Assembly: GCA_021372725.1 (NCBI GenBank)
Contig: JAJFTV010000093.1
Coordinates: forward strand, 1 to 64,000
Direction: 5' to 3'
DNA length: 64,000 bases
Origin: Chloroflexota bacterium
GTDB taxonomy: Bacteria; Chloroflexota; Anaerolineae; Anaerolineales; Anaerolineaceae
Positions within the stretch are counted from its first letter, which is position 1, and the number at the start of each line of letters is the position of its first letter. The notes below the pieces were generated by a model, which saw nothing but the letters and a program-made list of their open reading frames with translations, did not search any database and was not told the DNA's origin. Of this stretch, positions 16,660 to 25,967 are shown one piece after another. A program made the position numbers and the translations under genes.

Positions 16660-17778
16660 TTACAAGGCCTCGTGACGCTCCTGTTGGAGCCGTCGCCTTC
16701 GCAGTGCATTCATAAGTCTTGGCAGAATGATGGTGAACAAAGTATTCAAAGATTTATAGGGTGCATAATCCCATGCCCCCAATGTGCGGATGACTTTTCC
16801 GCCAAAACCTTCTTTGAAGCGATAGACACCCCACATACCGTCCGTTTCGTCAAAAGTCTCGGGCGCACCCCATAAATCGTATAGCGTGCAATGCATTGCC
16901 TTCGCTTTCTGCATTGCACGCCATTGGATCAGATAATTGGGCATTTTCTCGTTGTGTTTTCCGGTGGACATGCCATAGAAATACCAGGCCTTGTTTTCAA
17001 AATGAAAAAGAATCAGCCCGGAGATGGGTTCACCCTCATATTCAGCGATCAAAATATCAGCAAGACCGGCCTGAATAAACCTGCTCCACAGAGATCGATA
17101 ATATTCCTCCGACCGGATGACGAAACCGTCCCGCAGCGAGGTTTCGACATACATATCGTAAACAAGCTGGATGTCCTCTGCTCCACCCTCGCGGATCGTT
17201 ATGCCCTTCCGTTCCGCCAGTCGCAGGTTATAGCGGGTCTTCTGTTTCATCCTTGCCAGCCAATCCTCTTCAGAGCCGGATAAATCCAGAAATACCGTAT
17301 TGCGAAACTGCACCTGTGCAGTGGAATAGCTCCAGCCGCGTTCGATCAATTGTGATTGGAGATCTTCGCCGGCAATGTTCTGCGTAGCTTCTGCTGTTCC
17401 AGGAATACCTGTTCCCAAAATTACTTCAGGATCAATTTTGATGGATATGGCCCGTTCGGTGCGAGCCAATCTTTCCAATTGAGATAAAACATCCTTGCAG
17501 AGATTTTTATCATTCCAGGTCAAAAGTGGCCCGCGTGGTGAATACAACAGGCTGACCGGCAACCGAAACTTACCAAAAGCCGGTCTTCTTTTGAGGATCA
17601 TTGCGGCAGCCCGGGGGGTTCCACCTGCTGAAATCCATGCCAGCGGAAGCATTTGCCAGCCGAAAAGCTGTTTCTGCTCACCCCACTGCCAGGATTGTAA
17701 AATGTGAGGATTGCTGAATTGACAGATCAGATGGGTCCAGTCTGTTACATTGTCGATTTTTTTCGTTTCATATACCAT
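16660..17778 (-). CDS. FemAB-family aminoacyltransferase-like protein (copy 2)
   Basis: 372 residues with the two GNAT-like halves of FemAB/FemX proteins, which transfer amino acids from aminoacyl-tRNA to peptidoglycan precursors. Family motifs are ILQSWQWGEQK near 26, YSPRGPLL, RMKQKTRYNLRLAERKG and WYFYGMSTGKHNEKMPNYLIQWRAM, and the C-terminal YDLWGAP...GVYRFKEGFGGK. The tail is rich in Arg. Its start lies inside the 3' end of the preceding paralog (34-base overlap). The two proteins share the motifs YRFK-GFGG, MKQKTRYN-RLA and YDLWGAP, so they arose by tandem duplication. It is the last gene of a polysaccharide operon; its exact acceptor is unknown. Confidence 0.85.
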   Translation of the reverse strand: MVYETKKIDNVTDWTHLICQFSNPHILQSWQWGEQKQLFGWQMLPLAWISAGGTPRAAAMILKRRPAFGKFRLPVSLLYSPRGPLLTWNDKNLCKDVLSQLERLARTERAISIKIDPEVILGTGIPGTAEATQNIAGEDLQSQLIERGWSYSTAQVQFRNTVFLDLSGSEEDWLARMKQKTRYNLRLAERKGITIREGGAEDIQLVYDMYVETSLRDGFVIRSEEYYRSLWSRFIQAGLADILIAEYEGEPISGLILFHFENKAWYFYGMSTGKHNEKMPNYLIQWRAMQKAKAMHCTLYDLWGAPETFDETDGMWGVYRFKEGFGGKVIRTLGAWDYAPYKSLNTLFTIILPRLMNALRRRRLQQERHEAL

Positions 17779-18743
17779 TGGTACACCCGATACAGACTTT
17801 GGTTATAGACCCTGTCTCTTGCTCCCGCTGACCTTTTCAATTCGCCACCAAATCCCCGCTTAAATCGATACACCCCCCATAATCCATCAGAGCGCGTTTG
17901 AAAATTGGCTTCCAAATAATCGTAATCATAGTCAGGCGCTCCCCACAAATCATATTCAAGGCATCCACTTCTGGATGCCCAACGCATCGCTTCCCATTGG
18001 ACAAGATAAGCCGGCATACGATTCCGCTCCTCATTTGAGGAACCGCCAAATAAAAACCATGCCCGGGAACCCTGTTTGAAAATCATTACCCCTGCCAGTG
18101 GTTTCTCTTCGTAAAACGCCATCAGCAAAACGCACTGCTTTGGAGGTAAAAACAGGTCGTAAGCCCTGGAATAATAGGCCGGCGAGTGAACACCAAAACC
18201 ATCCCGCTCTCCGGTTACTTGCATCAATTTTTCGAATGCACCCAAATCCTGTGATTCTTCTACACGCAAACCGCTCTTTTGTGCCAATCGAATGTTGTAA
18301 CGGGTTTTTTGCTTCATCCGCATCAACCATTCGTCTTCATTGCCTTCAAGAGAAATAACAATGGTTCTATGAGGTTGAATTGGATCAGCCAAAATTGGAG
18401 TGAATTCCACCCAATCATCCCTATTCTCAGGCAGTGTGCCCTCCCAGGCATCCGGCTCGATCCGCAGGAAAACAACCCTGTTTTGTTCGCATAAATCATC
18501 CAAAGCAGGAAGTATCGAGGACCAATTTGTACCTACCGGCCCTTTCGGGATATAGGCAATGTTGAACCCCAATGGCAGTTTGCGGAGCAGGACCAGGGCA
18601 CCACATGTCTCACCGGCAAGAAAATGAGGTTGCCAGCCGAAATCAGCTTTTAATGCTCCCCAACTTGCAGTTTGCAATATGTGTGCCTCTGGAAATGCAG
18701 AGAGCCACTCTGACCAGGCATGTGTTGAGAGCTCTTTAATCAT
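17745..18743 (-). CDS. FemAB-family aminoacyltransferase-like protein (copy 1)
   Basis: 332-residue paralog of its downstream neighbour. It has HILQTASWGALK near 21, YIPKGPVG, RMKQKTRYNIRLAQKSG and WFLFGGSSNEERNRMPAYLVQWEAM, followed by YDLWGAPD and GVYRFKRGFGGEL. Overlapping stop/start signals (TGATG) couple it to the CapD-like gene upstream. Two FemAB proteins in series suggest sequential addition of two residues to a peptide bridge, as FemX/FemA/FemB do in staphylococci; that is inference. An alternative is amino-acid decoration of the surface polysaccharide made by the upstream genes. Confidence 0.85.
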   Translation of the reverse strand: MIKELSTHAWSEWLSAFPEAHILQTASWGALKADFGWQPHFLAGETCGALVLLRKLPLGFNIAYIPKGPVGTNWSSILPALDDLCEQNRVVFLRIEPDAWEGTLPENRDDWVEFTPILADPIQPHRTIVISLEGNEDEWLMRMKQKTRYNIRLAQKSGLRVEESQDLGAFEKLMQVTGERDGFGVHSPAYYSRAYDLFLPPKQCVLLMAFYEEKPLAGVMIFKQGSRAWFLFGGSSNEERNRMPAYLVQWEAMRWASRSGCLEYDLWGAPDYDYDYLEANFQTRSDGLWGVYRFKRGFGGELKRSAGARDRVYNQSLYRVYQWYMKRKKSTM

Positions 18744-20632
18744 CAGTAAGTAAATATTTCCGATGGAGCTGCAGTGCTGACAGACGCGCCAGGTATCGTT
18801 TCATCCAGGTACTCGAGAATTGCCTTGACATCGCCTTCTTCAGCAAGATGAAGTAATTTTGAGACAACCGCGGCAAGTTCCTCTCCAGTCAGACATTCGC
18901 TACTATCATCACGGTAGATGTCCGGGTGCTTCGTAGGTTTAAACTCATGGCCTTCATCCCACAGGTCTTCCCGCAGCTTCTCCCCCGGACGGATACCCGT
19001 GAAGACGATCCCGATATCCTTGCCAGGTTCAAGTCCGGAAAGGCGGATTAAATCGTTGGCAAGATCGACGATGCGAACCTGGCTGCCCATATTCAACACA
19101 AATTTTTCATTTCCTTTACCTATGCTGGCAGCCTGTAAAACCAGATGCACAGCTTCAGGTATGGTCATGAAATAGCGCTGCATATCCGGATGGGTAATGG
19201 TAATCGGTCCGCCTTTGGCAATTTGTTGTTTAAAGATCGGCACCACACTGCCGCGGCTTCCCAGGACATTTCCAAATCTTACAACAGAAAAACTTTTTGA
19301 GGAGCGCTGGGCAGCATCCAGGACAATCATTTCTGCAATTCTCTTGGTTGCACCCATCACATTTGCAGGCCGGATTGCTTTATCAGAAGAAATCATGACA
19401 AGCTGTTCGACACCATTATCCAGTGCTGCATTAACAATATTCAAGGTCCCCAATATATTATTCGTAATGGCTTCGTCCACATTCATTTCCATTAAGGGCA
19501 CATGTTTATGAGCGGCAGCATGAAAGACAATATCAGGGTGATGGACTTTGAAAATATTCGCCAGGCGTGCTTTATCGCGCAAATCCGCGATAACAGGGTA
19601 AATGTTAATTTCCGGATACCTGCTCTTTAATTCCAACATGGCCTCAAAAATACTGTTTTCGCCATGCCCAACGACAATCAACTCGGCAGGATGCCAGTGG
19701 CTTATCTGGCGACATAATTCCAGGCCAATCGATCCTCCACCACCTGTCACGAGGATGATTTTATCTTTGAAGGTGCTTTCAATACCGGCTTGATGTACAT
19801 TAATTTGTTCCCGCCGGAGAAGATCGGTGATATCCACTTCCCGCAAGCGGTTCACATTCACCTTACCGCCGATCAGCTCATAAATCCCTGGCATGGTGCG
19901 GAATGGAACCGCTTTTCTCTGGCAGACCTCTGTGACAAGCCTGACAACTTTTCCTGGTGCACTGGGTATGGCAATGATTACTTCATCGATCCGCTGGTTC
20001 TCAAGTACCCGGCTCAAGTCGTTGATTCTACCTACAACGGGTACCCCGTAGATCTGATGCTTTTGTTTGGCGTCATCGTCATCCAGAAAGCAGATGGGAG
20101 AAATTTCCGAATGGGCATTTTTCTGTAATTCACGAACAACCAACGCTCCTGCATCCCCAGCGCCAACCACCAGAGCCCGTTTCTTGCGGGAAAAGCGGCC
20201 CGGCACTGAGGCAGCCACACGATTTTCGGTTAGCAACCTGGCAGCGAAACGAACGCCTCCCACGGAAAGAACTGACAAAAGCCAATCGATAATCAAAACG
20301 GAACGTGGAAACCAGGTAAAAACCTTGAAAGAGAACAATCCCAGCATAACTAAAGAAACCAGAATGGATGCGGTTGTGACTGAAACAACGATCAGTTGCA
20401 TCTCGCGCATGCTGGCATAGACCCAAATTCTTCGGTACAAGTCAAAGAAATAATAAACCAATGGTTTGATGATCAAAGAAACTGCGATCATCCATATTCC
20501 AGAAGTGATGTAGAAATGGAAAGTCGGGCCTAACTCCAACCGAAGCGTATAGCTGCCGATGATGGAAATAATGATAAAAACAATATCCAGAAGAAGCAGG
20601 TAACGGTTTCGAATCTGGGTGATTTTTTTCAC
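18743..20632 (-). CDS. CapD/WbpM-type membrane nucleotide-sugar 4,6-dehydratase
   Basis: 629 residues. Four N-terminal membrane helices (about 10-125) are followed by a Rossmann-like domain (VVGAGDAGALVVREL near 155) and a C-terminal short-chain dehydrogenase domain with the NAD-binding VTGGGGSIGLELC near 290. The catalytic stretch MISSDKA...NVMGATKR, with Met in place of the usual Tyr before the Lys, matches the large membrane WbpM/FlaA1-like dehydratases acting on UDP-GlcNAc-type substrates. It supplies the 4-keto-6-deoxy sugar for the initiating sugar of a capsule or exopolysaccharide. It lies three bases after the sugar transferase gene. Confidence 0.92.
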   Translation of the reverse strand: MKKITQIRNRYLLLLDIVFIIISIIGSYTLRLELGPTFHFYITSGIWMIAVSLIIKPLVYYFFDLYRRIWVYASMREMQLIVVSVTTASILVSLVMLGLFSFKVFTWFPRSVLIIDWLLSVLSVGGVRFAARLLTENRVAASVPGRFSRKKRALVVGAGDAGALVVRELQKNAHSEISPICFLDDDDAKQKHQIYGVPVVGRINDLSRVLENQRIDEVIIAIPSAPGKVVRLVTEVCQRKAVPFRTMPGIYELIGGKVNVNRLREVDITDLLRREQINVHQAGIESTFKDKIILVTGGGGSIGLELCRQISHWHPAELIVVGHGENSIFEAMLELKSRYPEINIYPVIADLRDKARLANIFKVHHPDIVFHAAAHKHVPLMEMNVDEAITNNILGTLNIVNAALDNGVEQLVMISSDKAIRPANVMGATKRIAEMIVLDAAQRSSKSFSVVRFGNVLGSRGSVVPIFKQQIAKGGPITITHPDMQRYFMTIPEAVHLVLQAASIGKGNEKFVLNMGSQVRIVDLANDLIRLSGLEPGKDIGIVFTGIRPGEKLREDLWDEGHEFKPTKHPDIYRDDSSECLTGEELAAVVSKLLHLAEEGDVKAILEYLDETIPGASVSTAAPSEIFTY

Positions 20633-20635
20633 AGT

Positions 20636-22057
20636 TTATCGTCCCCGAAATCCCAGCACAGCACCAATAGTACGGATGAGGATCGAAAAATCCAGAAACA
20701 GGCTCTGATGTTTGATGTAGTACAAGTCATATTCCAGCTTGATTGTAGTCGCTTCTACTGTTGATGCATATCCATAATTCACTTGGGCCCATCCTGTTGC
20801 ACCAGGTTTTACCAACAATCGAGTTCGATAAAAAGGTACAACCTCCTGAAGCTCATTAATGATTTGTTCCCTTTCTGCCCGCGGCCCAACAAGACTCATA
20901 TCGCCTTTCAGGATGATAATGAATTGTGGAAATTCATCAATATGGCTTTTTCGAAGGAATTTTCCTGTTCTAGTTATCCGGTTATCATTTTCCTCAGACA
21001 TTTGGGCTTTCCCATCTTTTTCGGCATCGTTGATCATCGTCCGGAATTTGTATATTTTAAACTCCTTGCCATTTTTCCCAATTCGCTTTTGAGAGTAAAT
21101 AACAGGCCTTCCACTATCGATCAGAATAGCAAGAGCAACAAACGGGTAAAGAATTAATGTTATGACGCTGCCAACCAAACCGCCCATGATATCTATGAGC
21201 CTTTTTGCCAAGTTGTACATACCGCCGGTCTGGGCCTGGTCTACAAACGTGCGCAGTAACCAATCCGATTGCAGAACGGTAATGGGAATCCGCCCAATCA
21301 ATTCCTCATATACGGCCGGCATGGATTTGATTTCAATACCCTCTTCCTGTAATCGGATAATGTTTTGAAAGGTTTTAGGGTTAATGTTCTTGCTGATTGA
21401 AAAAATCATATCCGTGATTTGAAGTTCCTCCGCCAGGCGCGATAAATCATCACTACAGCCCAACACCGGATAACCCTCAATACATTCACCTTTTTTCCCC
21501 TCATCATCGTCGATAAATCCCACCAGGTGGAAGGGTGCTGGATTGATTTCTTTAACAATTCTTGCCAGTGTCCGGCCGGATTTTCCTGCACCAATGACCA
21601 GGACTCGTTTAAGAAAAGGCTGTGCGGTGAACACTTTGATATATAAATAACGCCAGAGTAATGTCAATACGAACGAAAAAACGATAAAAACGGCTACCCC
21701 TCTGCGGGGCAATGAGTTGGGTTCAGATGTAAAATAAGCCAGCAAATACAACACCAGACACACTGCTGAAGCAGCAAAAACGCCTTTGATCACATCTTTG
21801 AAATTGGCGGCGCGCCGCAGATCATATATTTCAATCAGCAGGAGTAACCATAAAAAAGGAAGCAGGTAAAACCAAAAGGGTATCCGTTCTTGTATAAATT
21901 CAAGCGAAAACTTCAGCCAATCCGGTTGTGCCCAAAAATAAACAGCCAACAGCAAGGCAACAATCGATGCAATCAGATCTCCAAACAGGAGAATGAATTT
22001 GTGTTCTCGAGCGGTTAATCGCCATCGAAGGTTTTTTTTAGTTGCATCTGTTGACAT
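20636..22057 (-). CDS. Polyprenyl-phosphate sugar-1-phosphate transferase (WcaJ/WbaP type)
   Basis: 473 residues that start polysaccharide repeat synthesis by moving a sugar-1-phosphate to undecaprenyl phosphate. N-terminal membrane helices (about 20-130) and a nucleotide-binding-like domain (VLVIGAGKSGRTLARIV) precede the bacterial sugar-transferase domain. That domain shows the re-entrant helix, YKFRTM, the DEFPQ catalytic segment near 365 and SLVGPRAER. It is placed between the GT2 and dehydratase genes in one operon with spacers of three to six bases. Confidence 0.93.
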   Translation of the reverse strand: MSTDATKKNLRWRLTAREHKFILLFGDLIASIVALLLAVYFWAQPDWLKFSLEFIQERIPFWFYLLPFLWLLLLIEIYDLRRAANFKDVIKGVFAASAVCLVLYLLAYFTSEPNSLPRRGVAVFIVFSFVLTLLWRYLYIKVFTAQPFLKRVLVIGAGKSGRTLARIVKEINPAPFHLVGFIDDDEGKKGECIEGYPVLGCSDDLSRLAEELQITDMIFSISKNINPKTFQNIIRLQEEGIEIKSMPAVYEELIGRIPITVLQSDWLLRTFVDQAQTGGMYNLAKRLIDIMGGLVGSVITLILYPFVALAILIDSGRPVIYSQKRIGKNGKEFKIYKFRTMINDAEKDGKAQMSEENDNRITRTGKFLRKSHIDEFPQFIIILKGDMSLVGPRAEREQIINELQEVVPFYRTRLLVKPGATGWAQVNYGYASTVEATTIKLEYDLYYIKHQSLFLDFSILIRTIGAVLGFRGR

Positions 22058-22063
22058 GAAACG

Positions 22064-23059
22064 TCAGCCTCGAACCAATGATTTTACCATGCTCCATAAA
22101 AATCCTGAGCCCCAGGTGATGTGCATGATCGCGATGGATATCGGAATGCCGATTAAAATACGAAGATCCTTGTTTTTGATTGCCTGTGGAACGGAAGCGG
22201 CAATCAATACCAATACATAGATCAGCATCATGCCGGCTAACAGGAATCTTGCAGCAGGCAGCCAGATGCCCGCAATGCCCAAAATAATGATGGACATTAC
22301 AAACAGCGGTGGGAGTGCCTGCCGCCAACGCAAGGTACCCGGAAAGCAGATTAACATTTGCAGTTTCCAGTATCCATACCGGAAATATTGCTTCATAAGG
22401 GAAATAAAATCGGACCTGGAAAAGTAAATGGATCGAATTTGCGGATCAAACCAGATGCGCCCTCCACCGGCACGAATGCGGACGTTGAATTCATAATCCT
22501 CGTTTGTTTCCAGATTCTCGTTAAACAAACCGGTTTTCTGAAATAATTTTCTGTTGAATGATCCGAATGGAACTGTATCCACATACCCGGCTGTTTGCCC
22601 ATAACGATAGCGTGCATCTCCAACCCCTATCGGATTGGCAGCGGCAGCCGCAATCGATCTGGCTACCCAATGGTTTGACGGCGGCTGGATCAGCCACAAT
22701 CCGCCTACATTCTCCGCTACACCGGCTTTGAGAAGATCAACACACTTGGCGACATAATCCGGATCGGGTATGGAATGGCCATCCAGACGAATAATATATT
22801 CGCCGGTGGATGCTGTGATGGCACAGTTTAACCCGCTTGGGATAATCCTTTTGGGGTTATCCACCAGAATGATCTTTATTTCGGGATACTTCGATTGATA
22901 TGCTGTAATACGGTCCCGGGTATGATCCGTTGACATTCCATCTGCAATGACAATTTCCATATCGGATAATGGAAAACTCTGCCCTCGTATGGCATTCAGC
23001 AAAAGATCAATTGTGGCCTCTTCATTCAAACAAGGCACAATAATTGATACTTCAGTCAT
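22064..23059 (-). CDS. Family 2 glycosyltransferase with C-terminal membrane segments
   Basis: 331 residues. The GT-A catalytic part begins VSIIVPCLNEEATI and carries RLDGHS in the DxD-like position and NEDYEFNVRIRAGG (the ED motif), followed by SRSDFISLMKQYFRYGYWK. Three hydrophobic helices at the C-terminus (about 245-325) resemble ExoA-type succinoglycan transferases. It probably adds a sugar to the lipid-linked intermediate made by the next gene. It is first in the five-gene minus-strand operon and has GGGAAAGGA before the start. Confidence 0.9.
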   Translation of the reverse strand: MTEVSIIVPCLNEEATIDLLLNAIRGQSFPLSDMEIVIADGMSTDHTRDRITAYQSKYPEIKIILVDNPKRIIPSGLNCAITASTGEYIIRLDGHSIPDPDYVAKCVDLLKAGVAENVGGLWLIQPPSNHWVARSIAAAAANPIGVGDARYRYGQTAGYVDTVPFGSFNRKLFQKTGLFNENLETNEDYEFNVRIRAGGGRIWFDPQIRSIYFSRSDFISLMKQYFRYGYWKLQMLICFPGTLRWRQALPPLFVMSIIILGIAGIWLPAARFLLAGMMLIYVLVLIAASVPQAIKNKDLRILIGIPISIAIMHITWGSGFLWSMVKSLVRG

Positions 23060-23345
23060 TCCTTTCCCTCATCATAAAAATTGTCTGCTGATCTTATCCG
23101 TAATGAATTATGTTTCCCTGATCAAAGTACAAATACAGGGCAAAATTCATTCCTGCCGAATTGTACCATCTGGTGTTCTGTCAAATATCAATGCGAAACA
23201 TGAATAATTGCAACAAAACACTCTTCGTTATTAGTGCATAGAACAAGCCAATAATAACCTGCCCAAAGCGAGGAGATCAGATTCTTTCCATTGCTTCAGG
23301 CAGAATATTGGTCAATGATGCCAATTGCATAAGGTTGCAAATTAT

Positions 23346-23726
23346 TTACAAGACCGCCACAACCTCGATTTCAACGATTGCGTCTTTAGGCAGTTTGGCA
23401 ATCTGAACAGCCGAACGAGCCGGTGGATTGACCTGGAAGAAGCTGCCATATACCTCATTCATTTTTGCGAAATCATTCATATCCTTGAGAAAAACGGTGG
23501 TCTTGATCACTTGGTCCATACCCGATCCTGCTTCTTCAAGGATATATTTGACATTTGTCAAAGCCTGGCGGGTTTGAGTCTGGATGCCGCCTTCGACGAT
23601 TTCACCTGTATTCCGATCTATCCCTATTTGACCGGCTGTGAACACAAAATTGCCGGCAATCACGCCCACCGAGTATGGGCCAATTGCTTTGGGGGCTTTT
23701 TCTGACACAATAATTTTTCGTTCCAC
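23346..23726 (-). CDS. ridA: RidA/YjgF family enamine/imine deaminase
   Basis: 126-residue full-length member. RidA hydrolyses reactive 2-aminoacrylate released by PLP enzymes. Motifs are KAIGPYS (about 13-19), FTAGQIGID, the LEEAGSGMDQVIKTTVFL helix-strand and the PPARSAVQIAKLP segment with the conserved Arg that binds the carboxylate, then the terminal EIEVVAVL. It lies nine bases downstream of the M55 peptidase gene, so they form an operon. Confidence 0.94.
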   Translation of the reverse strand: MERKIIVSEKAPKAIGPYSVGVIAGNFVFTAGQIGIDRNTGEIVEGGIQTQTRQALTNVKYILEEAGSGMDQVIKTTVFLKDMNDFAKMNEVYGSFFQVNPPARSAVQIAKLPKDAIVEIEVVAVL

Positions 23727-23735
23727 GATTCACCT

Positions 23736-24563
23736 CTATAAATAGAATTGTCCTAAAACACTGTTTCCAATCAACCGAATCATCTTGATGATTTCCAGCA
23801 TATCCTTTCCGGTAAAAGAAATCGACCTTCCGCCGGTACGAATGATGCCAGGAATATCGGATGACAATTCTGCGGAAATTGGTTGTACAAAATCGATATC
23901 CAACTGCACGGGCTTGGCAATGATAAATGGCTTCATCTCCGAGAGGCGGCTGATTGCTTTTTTTGCTCCGGCATGAATTGCGTTTTGGGAGGCTTTTGGT
24001 GTCAAGTTTTTAGCTGAAAGAGAGCTGATGGCCCATTTGGTGACCACATTCTCCGCCCAGGGCATGATCTCATTGACTTCCGCTTTCACGGTATCATCGC
24101 CTGCCACCAGTGCCACCGGTACGCCATAATACCCGGCAATCGCAGCATTAATTCCAGACTCTCCATAGGATTTCCCGTTCAGCCGAACCTGGTAGAATGT
24201 GCTGCCCAGATAAGTATGGGATAACACACCATGGGCATTCCCGGCTTGTGAATGGTAACCAATAAACATGGCAGCGGCCGTGTTGGAATCGACTCCTTCC
24301 GCCATGGTACCAGGGCGTGGTGAGCCGCGTACCAGTAATGCCTTTTCATGCAGTTTTTCTGCCATTATATTACGCATGTGCCCATGGGAATCGGCTACTA
24401 CAATCTCTGTGGCGCCTGCCTCAAGACAACCTTCAATGGCTGCATTGACTTCGCCTGTCATCCATTCACGAGCCCTTTCATATTCGACTCCCTCAAGTTT
24501 TCCGTCCTCCCGGGCTACCACACATGCAGTCCCCTCGATATCCGCTGAGATAAAAACCTTCAT
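23736..24563 (-). CDS. M55 family D-aminopeptidase (DppA-like)
   Basis: Zinc-dependent aminopeptidase family typified by Bacillus DppA, which removes N-terminal D-residues from wall-type peptides. The 275-residue product starts MKVFISADIEGTACVV. Zinc-ligand and active-site motifs are DIEG (8-11), ADSHGHMRN near 58, IGYHSQAG near 102, HTYLG and GESGINAAIAG. The open frame reaches 24584, but the ATG at 24563 has AAAGGAAT before it and matches the family. Together with RidA it suggests D-amino-acid or peptidoglycan-peptide recycling. Confidence 0.92.
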   Translation of the reverse strand: MKVFISADIEGTACVVAREDGKLEGVEYERAREWMTGEVNAAIEGCLEAGATEIVVADSHGHMRNIMAEKLHEKALLVRGSPRPGTMAEGVDSNTAAAMFIGYHSQAGNAHGVLSHTYLGSTFYQVRLNGKSYGESGINAAIAGYYGVPVALVAGDDTVKAEVNEIMPWAENVVTKWAISSLSAKNLTPKASQNAIHAGAKKAISRLSEMKPFIIAKPVQLDIDFVQPISAELSSDIPGIIRTGGRSISFTGKDMLEIIKMIRLIGNSVLGQFYL

Positions 24564-24827
24564 ACTCAATTCCTTTCCCGACATTTTAGAATTAAATGAT
24601 GTTCCCCACCAACCAGATCTGCTACATACACAATATCATCCATCGCTTCCACAAGACAGCCCTCCTGAAAGGAGCGGGATTGGTTTTAAAATGCAACTGA
24701 CATTTTAACACAAAGGCATGGCGAAAACCGCCCAAGCCTGGGATAAAATTAGAAATGATGACAATCCTGGGCAGAGAGCAGCCTGATATTGGCATCAATA
24801 CTGGTTCAAGAGAGAGAGGTTCATGGA

Positions 24828-25652
24828 ATGGCCAGATTATATTACGGGCATGTAATTACCAACGGAGTAAAGCTGCATTATTACCGTACAGGAGACGAAA
24901 AACCTTCTGTCATTTTTCTGCATGGTATTTCTGATAACGGGTTATGCTGGAGCAGGCTGGCATTACGGCTTGAGCCATTCTATGACGTGATTATGGTGGA
25001 TGCACGCGGCCATGGATTTTCAGAAGCCACTGAGACCGGTTACACACCCGAAGATCGGGCGGCTGATGTGGCAGGTCTGATCGAAGCACTTCATCTCGAA
25101 AAACCTTCCATCGCAGGTCATTCCATGGGTGCTGAAACTGCTGTCATGGTTGCAGCCATGTACCCCAAAATGGCGGGGTGTCTGCTGCTTGAGGATCCGC
25201 CTTTTTGGCATCAGGCGCATAAAGAAACCCCGGAAGCTCGAGCCCAACGCAGGGATCATTTTCGACAACAAATTACGGAGTGGCGCGTTAAAAGCCTGGA
25301 TGAACTGATCCAGATCGGTAAACAGATGTATCCCAACTGGGATGAGACAGATCTCTTCCAATGGGGAAAAAGTAAACAGCAAGTTAACCCGGTCGTCTTC
25401 GATGGGATAGAGAGTGAGCGTCTTTCCTGGCGTGAATATGCCAGACAGGTAAAATGCCCGGTCTTGTTGATTACCGGAGATCCGTTATTAGGGGCCATCA
25501 TCACGCAGGAAGTAACCGATGAATTAAAGAAAATGTGGAAAAAACCTGAAATCGTTCACATCGAGCATGCAGGCCATAATATCCGCCGGGACCAATTTGA
25601 ACTTTATCACGAGACTGTAAAGAAATTCCTGCGGAAAAACACAGACTGGTAA
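24828..25652 (+). CDS. Alpha/beta hydrolase
   Basis: 274 residues with the standard fold. HGISDNGLCW forms the oxyanion region, the nucleophile elbow is GHSMGAE near residue 99, a late acidic residue lies in LLITGDPLLG, and the catalytic His is in EHAGHNIRRDQF. Substrate is unknown. The start at 24828 is preceded by GAGAGAGG at good spacing; a TTG 13 codons upstream is a less likely start. It stands alone and is divergent from the M55 gene. Confidence 0.88.
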   Translation: MARLYYGHVITNGVKLHYYRTGDEKPSVIFLHGISDNGLCWSRLALRLEPFYDVIMVDARGHGFSEATETGYTPEDRAADVAGLIEALHLEKPSIAGHSMGAETAVMVAAMYPKMAGCLLLEDPPFWHQAHKETPEARAQRRDHFRQQITEWRVKSLDELIQIGKQMYPNWDETDLFQWGKSKQQVNPVVFDGIESERLSWREYARQVKCPVLLITGDPLLGAIITQEVTDELKKMWKKPEIVHIEHAGHNIRRDQFELYHETVKKFLRKNTDW

Positions 25653-25967
25653 TTTTCGTTTTATCGGTTGACTGGCAGTATCAAATCCATGCTATCTATT
25701 TGCGCGCTGTTTACCCTGCGGGATACCTCATGCGCTGCCATCAGCTTTTCGTCGCAGGGTTTCAGCCTGGGTTGAAGCGGTGCGCTTGACATTTTGCATC
25801 GTAACGCTAGAGTCCCCTTCGTTTATGATACGACCTCGACAGGCGTGTCGGTTATAATGAGTAAGAATTTTATCCAGCAGAAATGGATCAAAACCTCATG
25901 CAAGTAGAAGAGTACCATCCGCAAACCCGGATATCGATGAAAAATTGGGGAAATAGCTAAACCCATC
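25653..25967. other. Intergenic region upstream of the M23 lipoprotein gene
   Basis: No convincing gene. A 43-codon frame on the minus strand (25792-25661) has no Shine-Dalgarno sequence and no recognisable family. The right half contains a -10 box and a palindrome listed separately. Confidence 0.5.
25837..25858 (+). promoter_or_regulatory. Palindrome next to a TATAAT box
   Basis: CGACA-GGCG-TGTCG (25837-25850) abuts TATAAT (25853-25858) about 110 bases before the M23 lipoprotein start. The position fits an operator inside a promoter spacer. There is no good -35. Confidence 0.35.

Noticed and set aside
24640..24690. CCTCCTGAAAGGAG hairpin upstream of the M55 gene as a terminator or riboswitch
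   Set aside because: Short stem, no U-tract in the relevant direction and no recognisable riboswitch core.
25661..25792. Minus-strand 43-codon ORF in the intergenic region
   Set aside because: Protein-like composition, but no Shine-Dalgarno sequence, promoter or family match; length is within chance.
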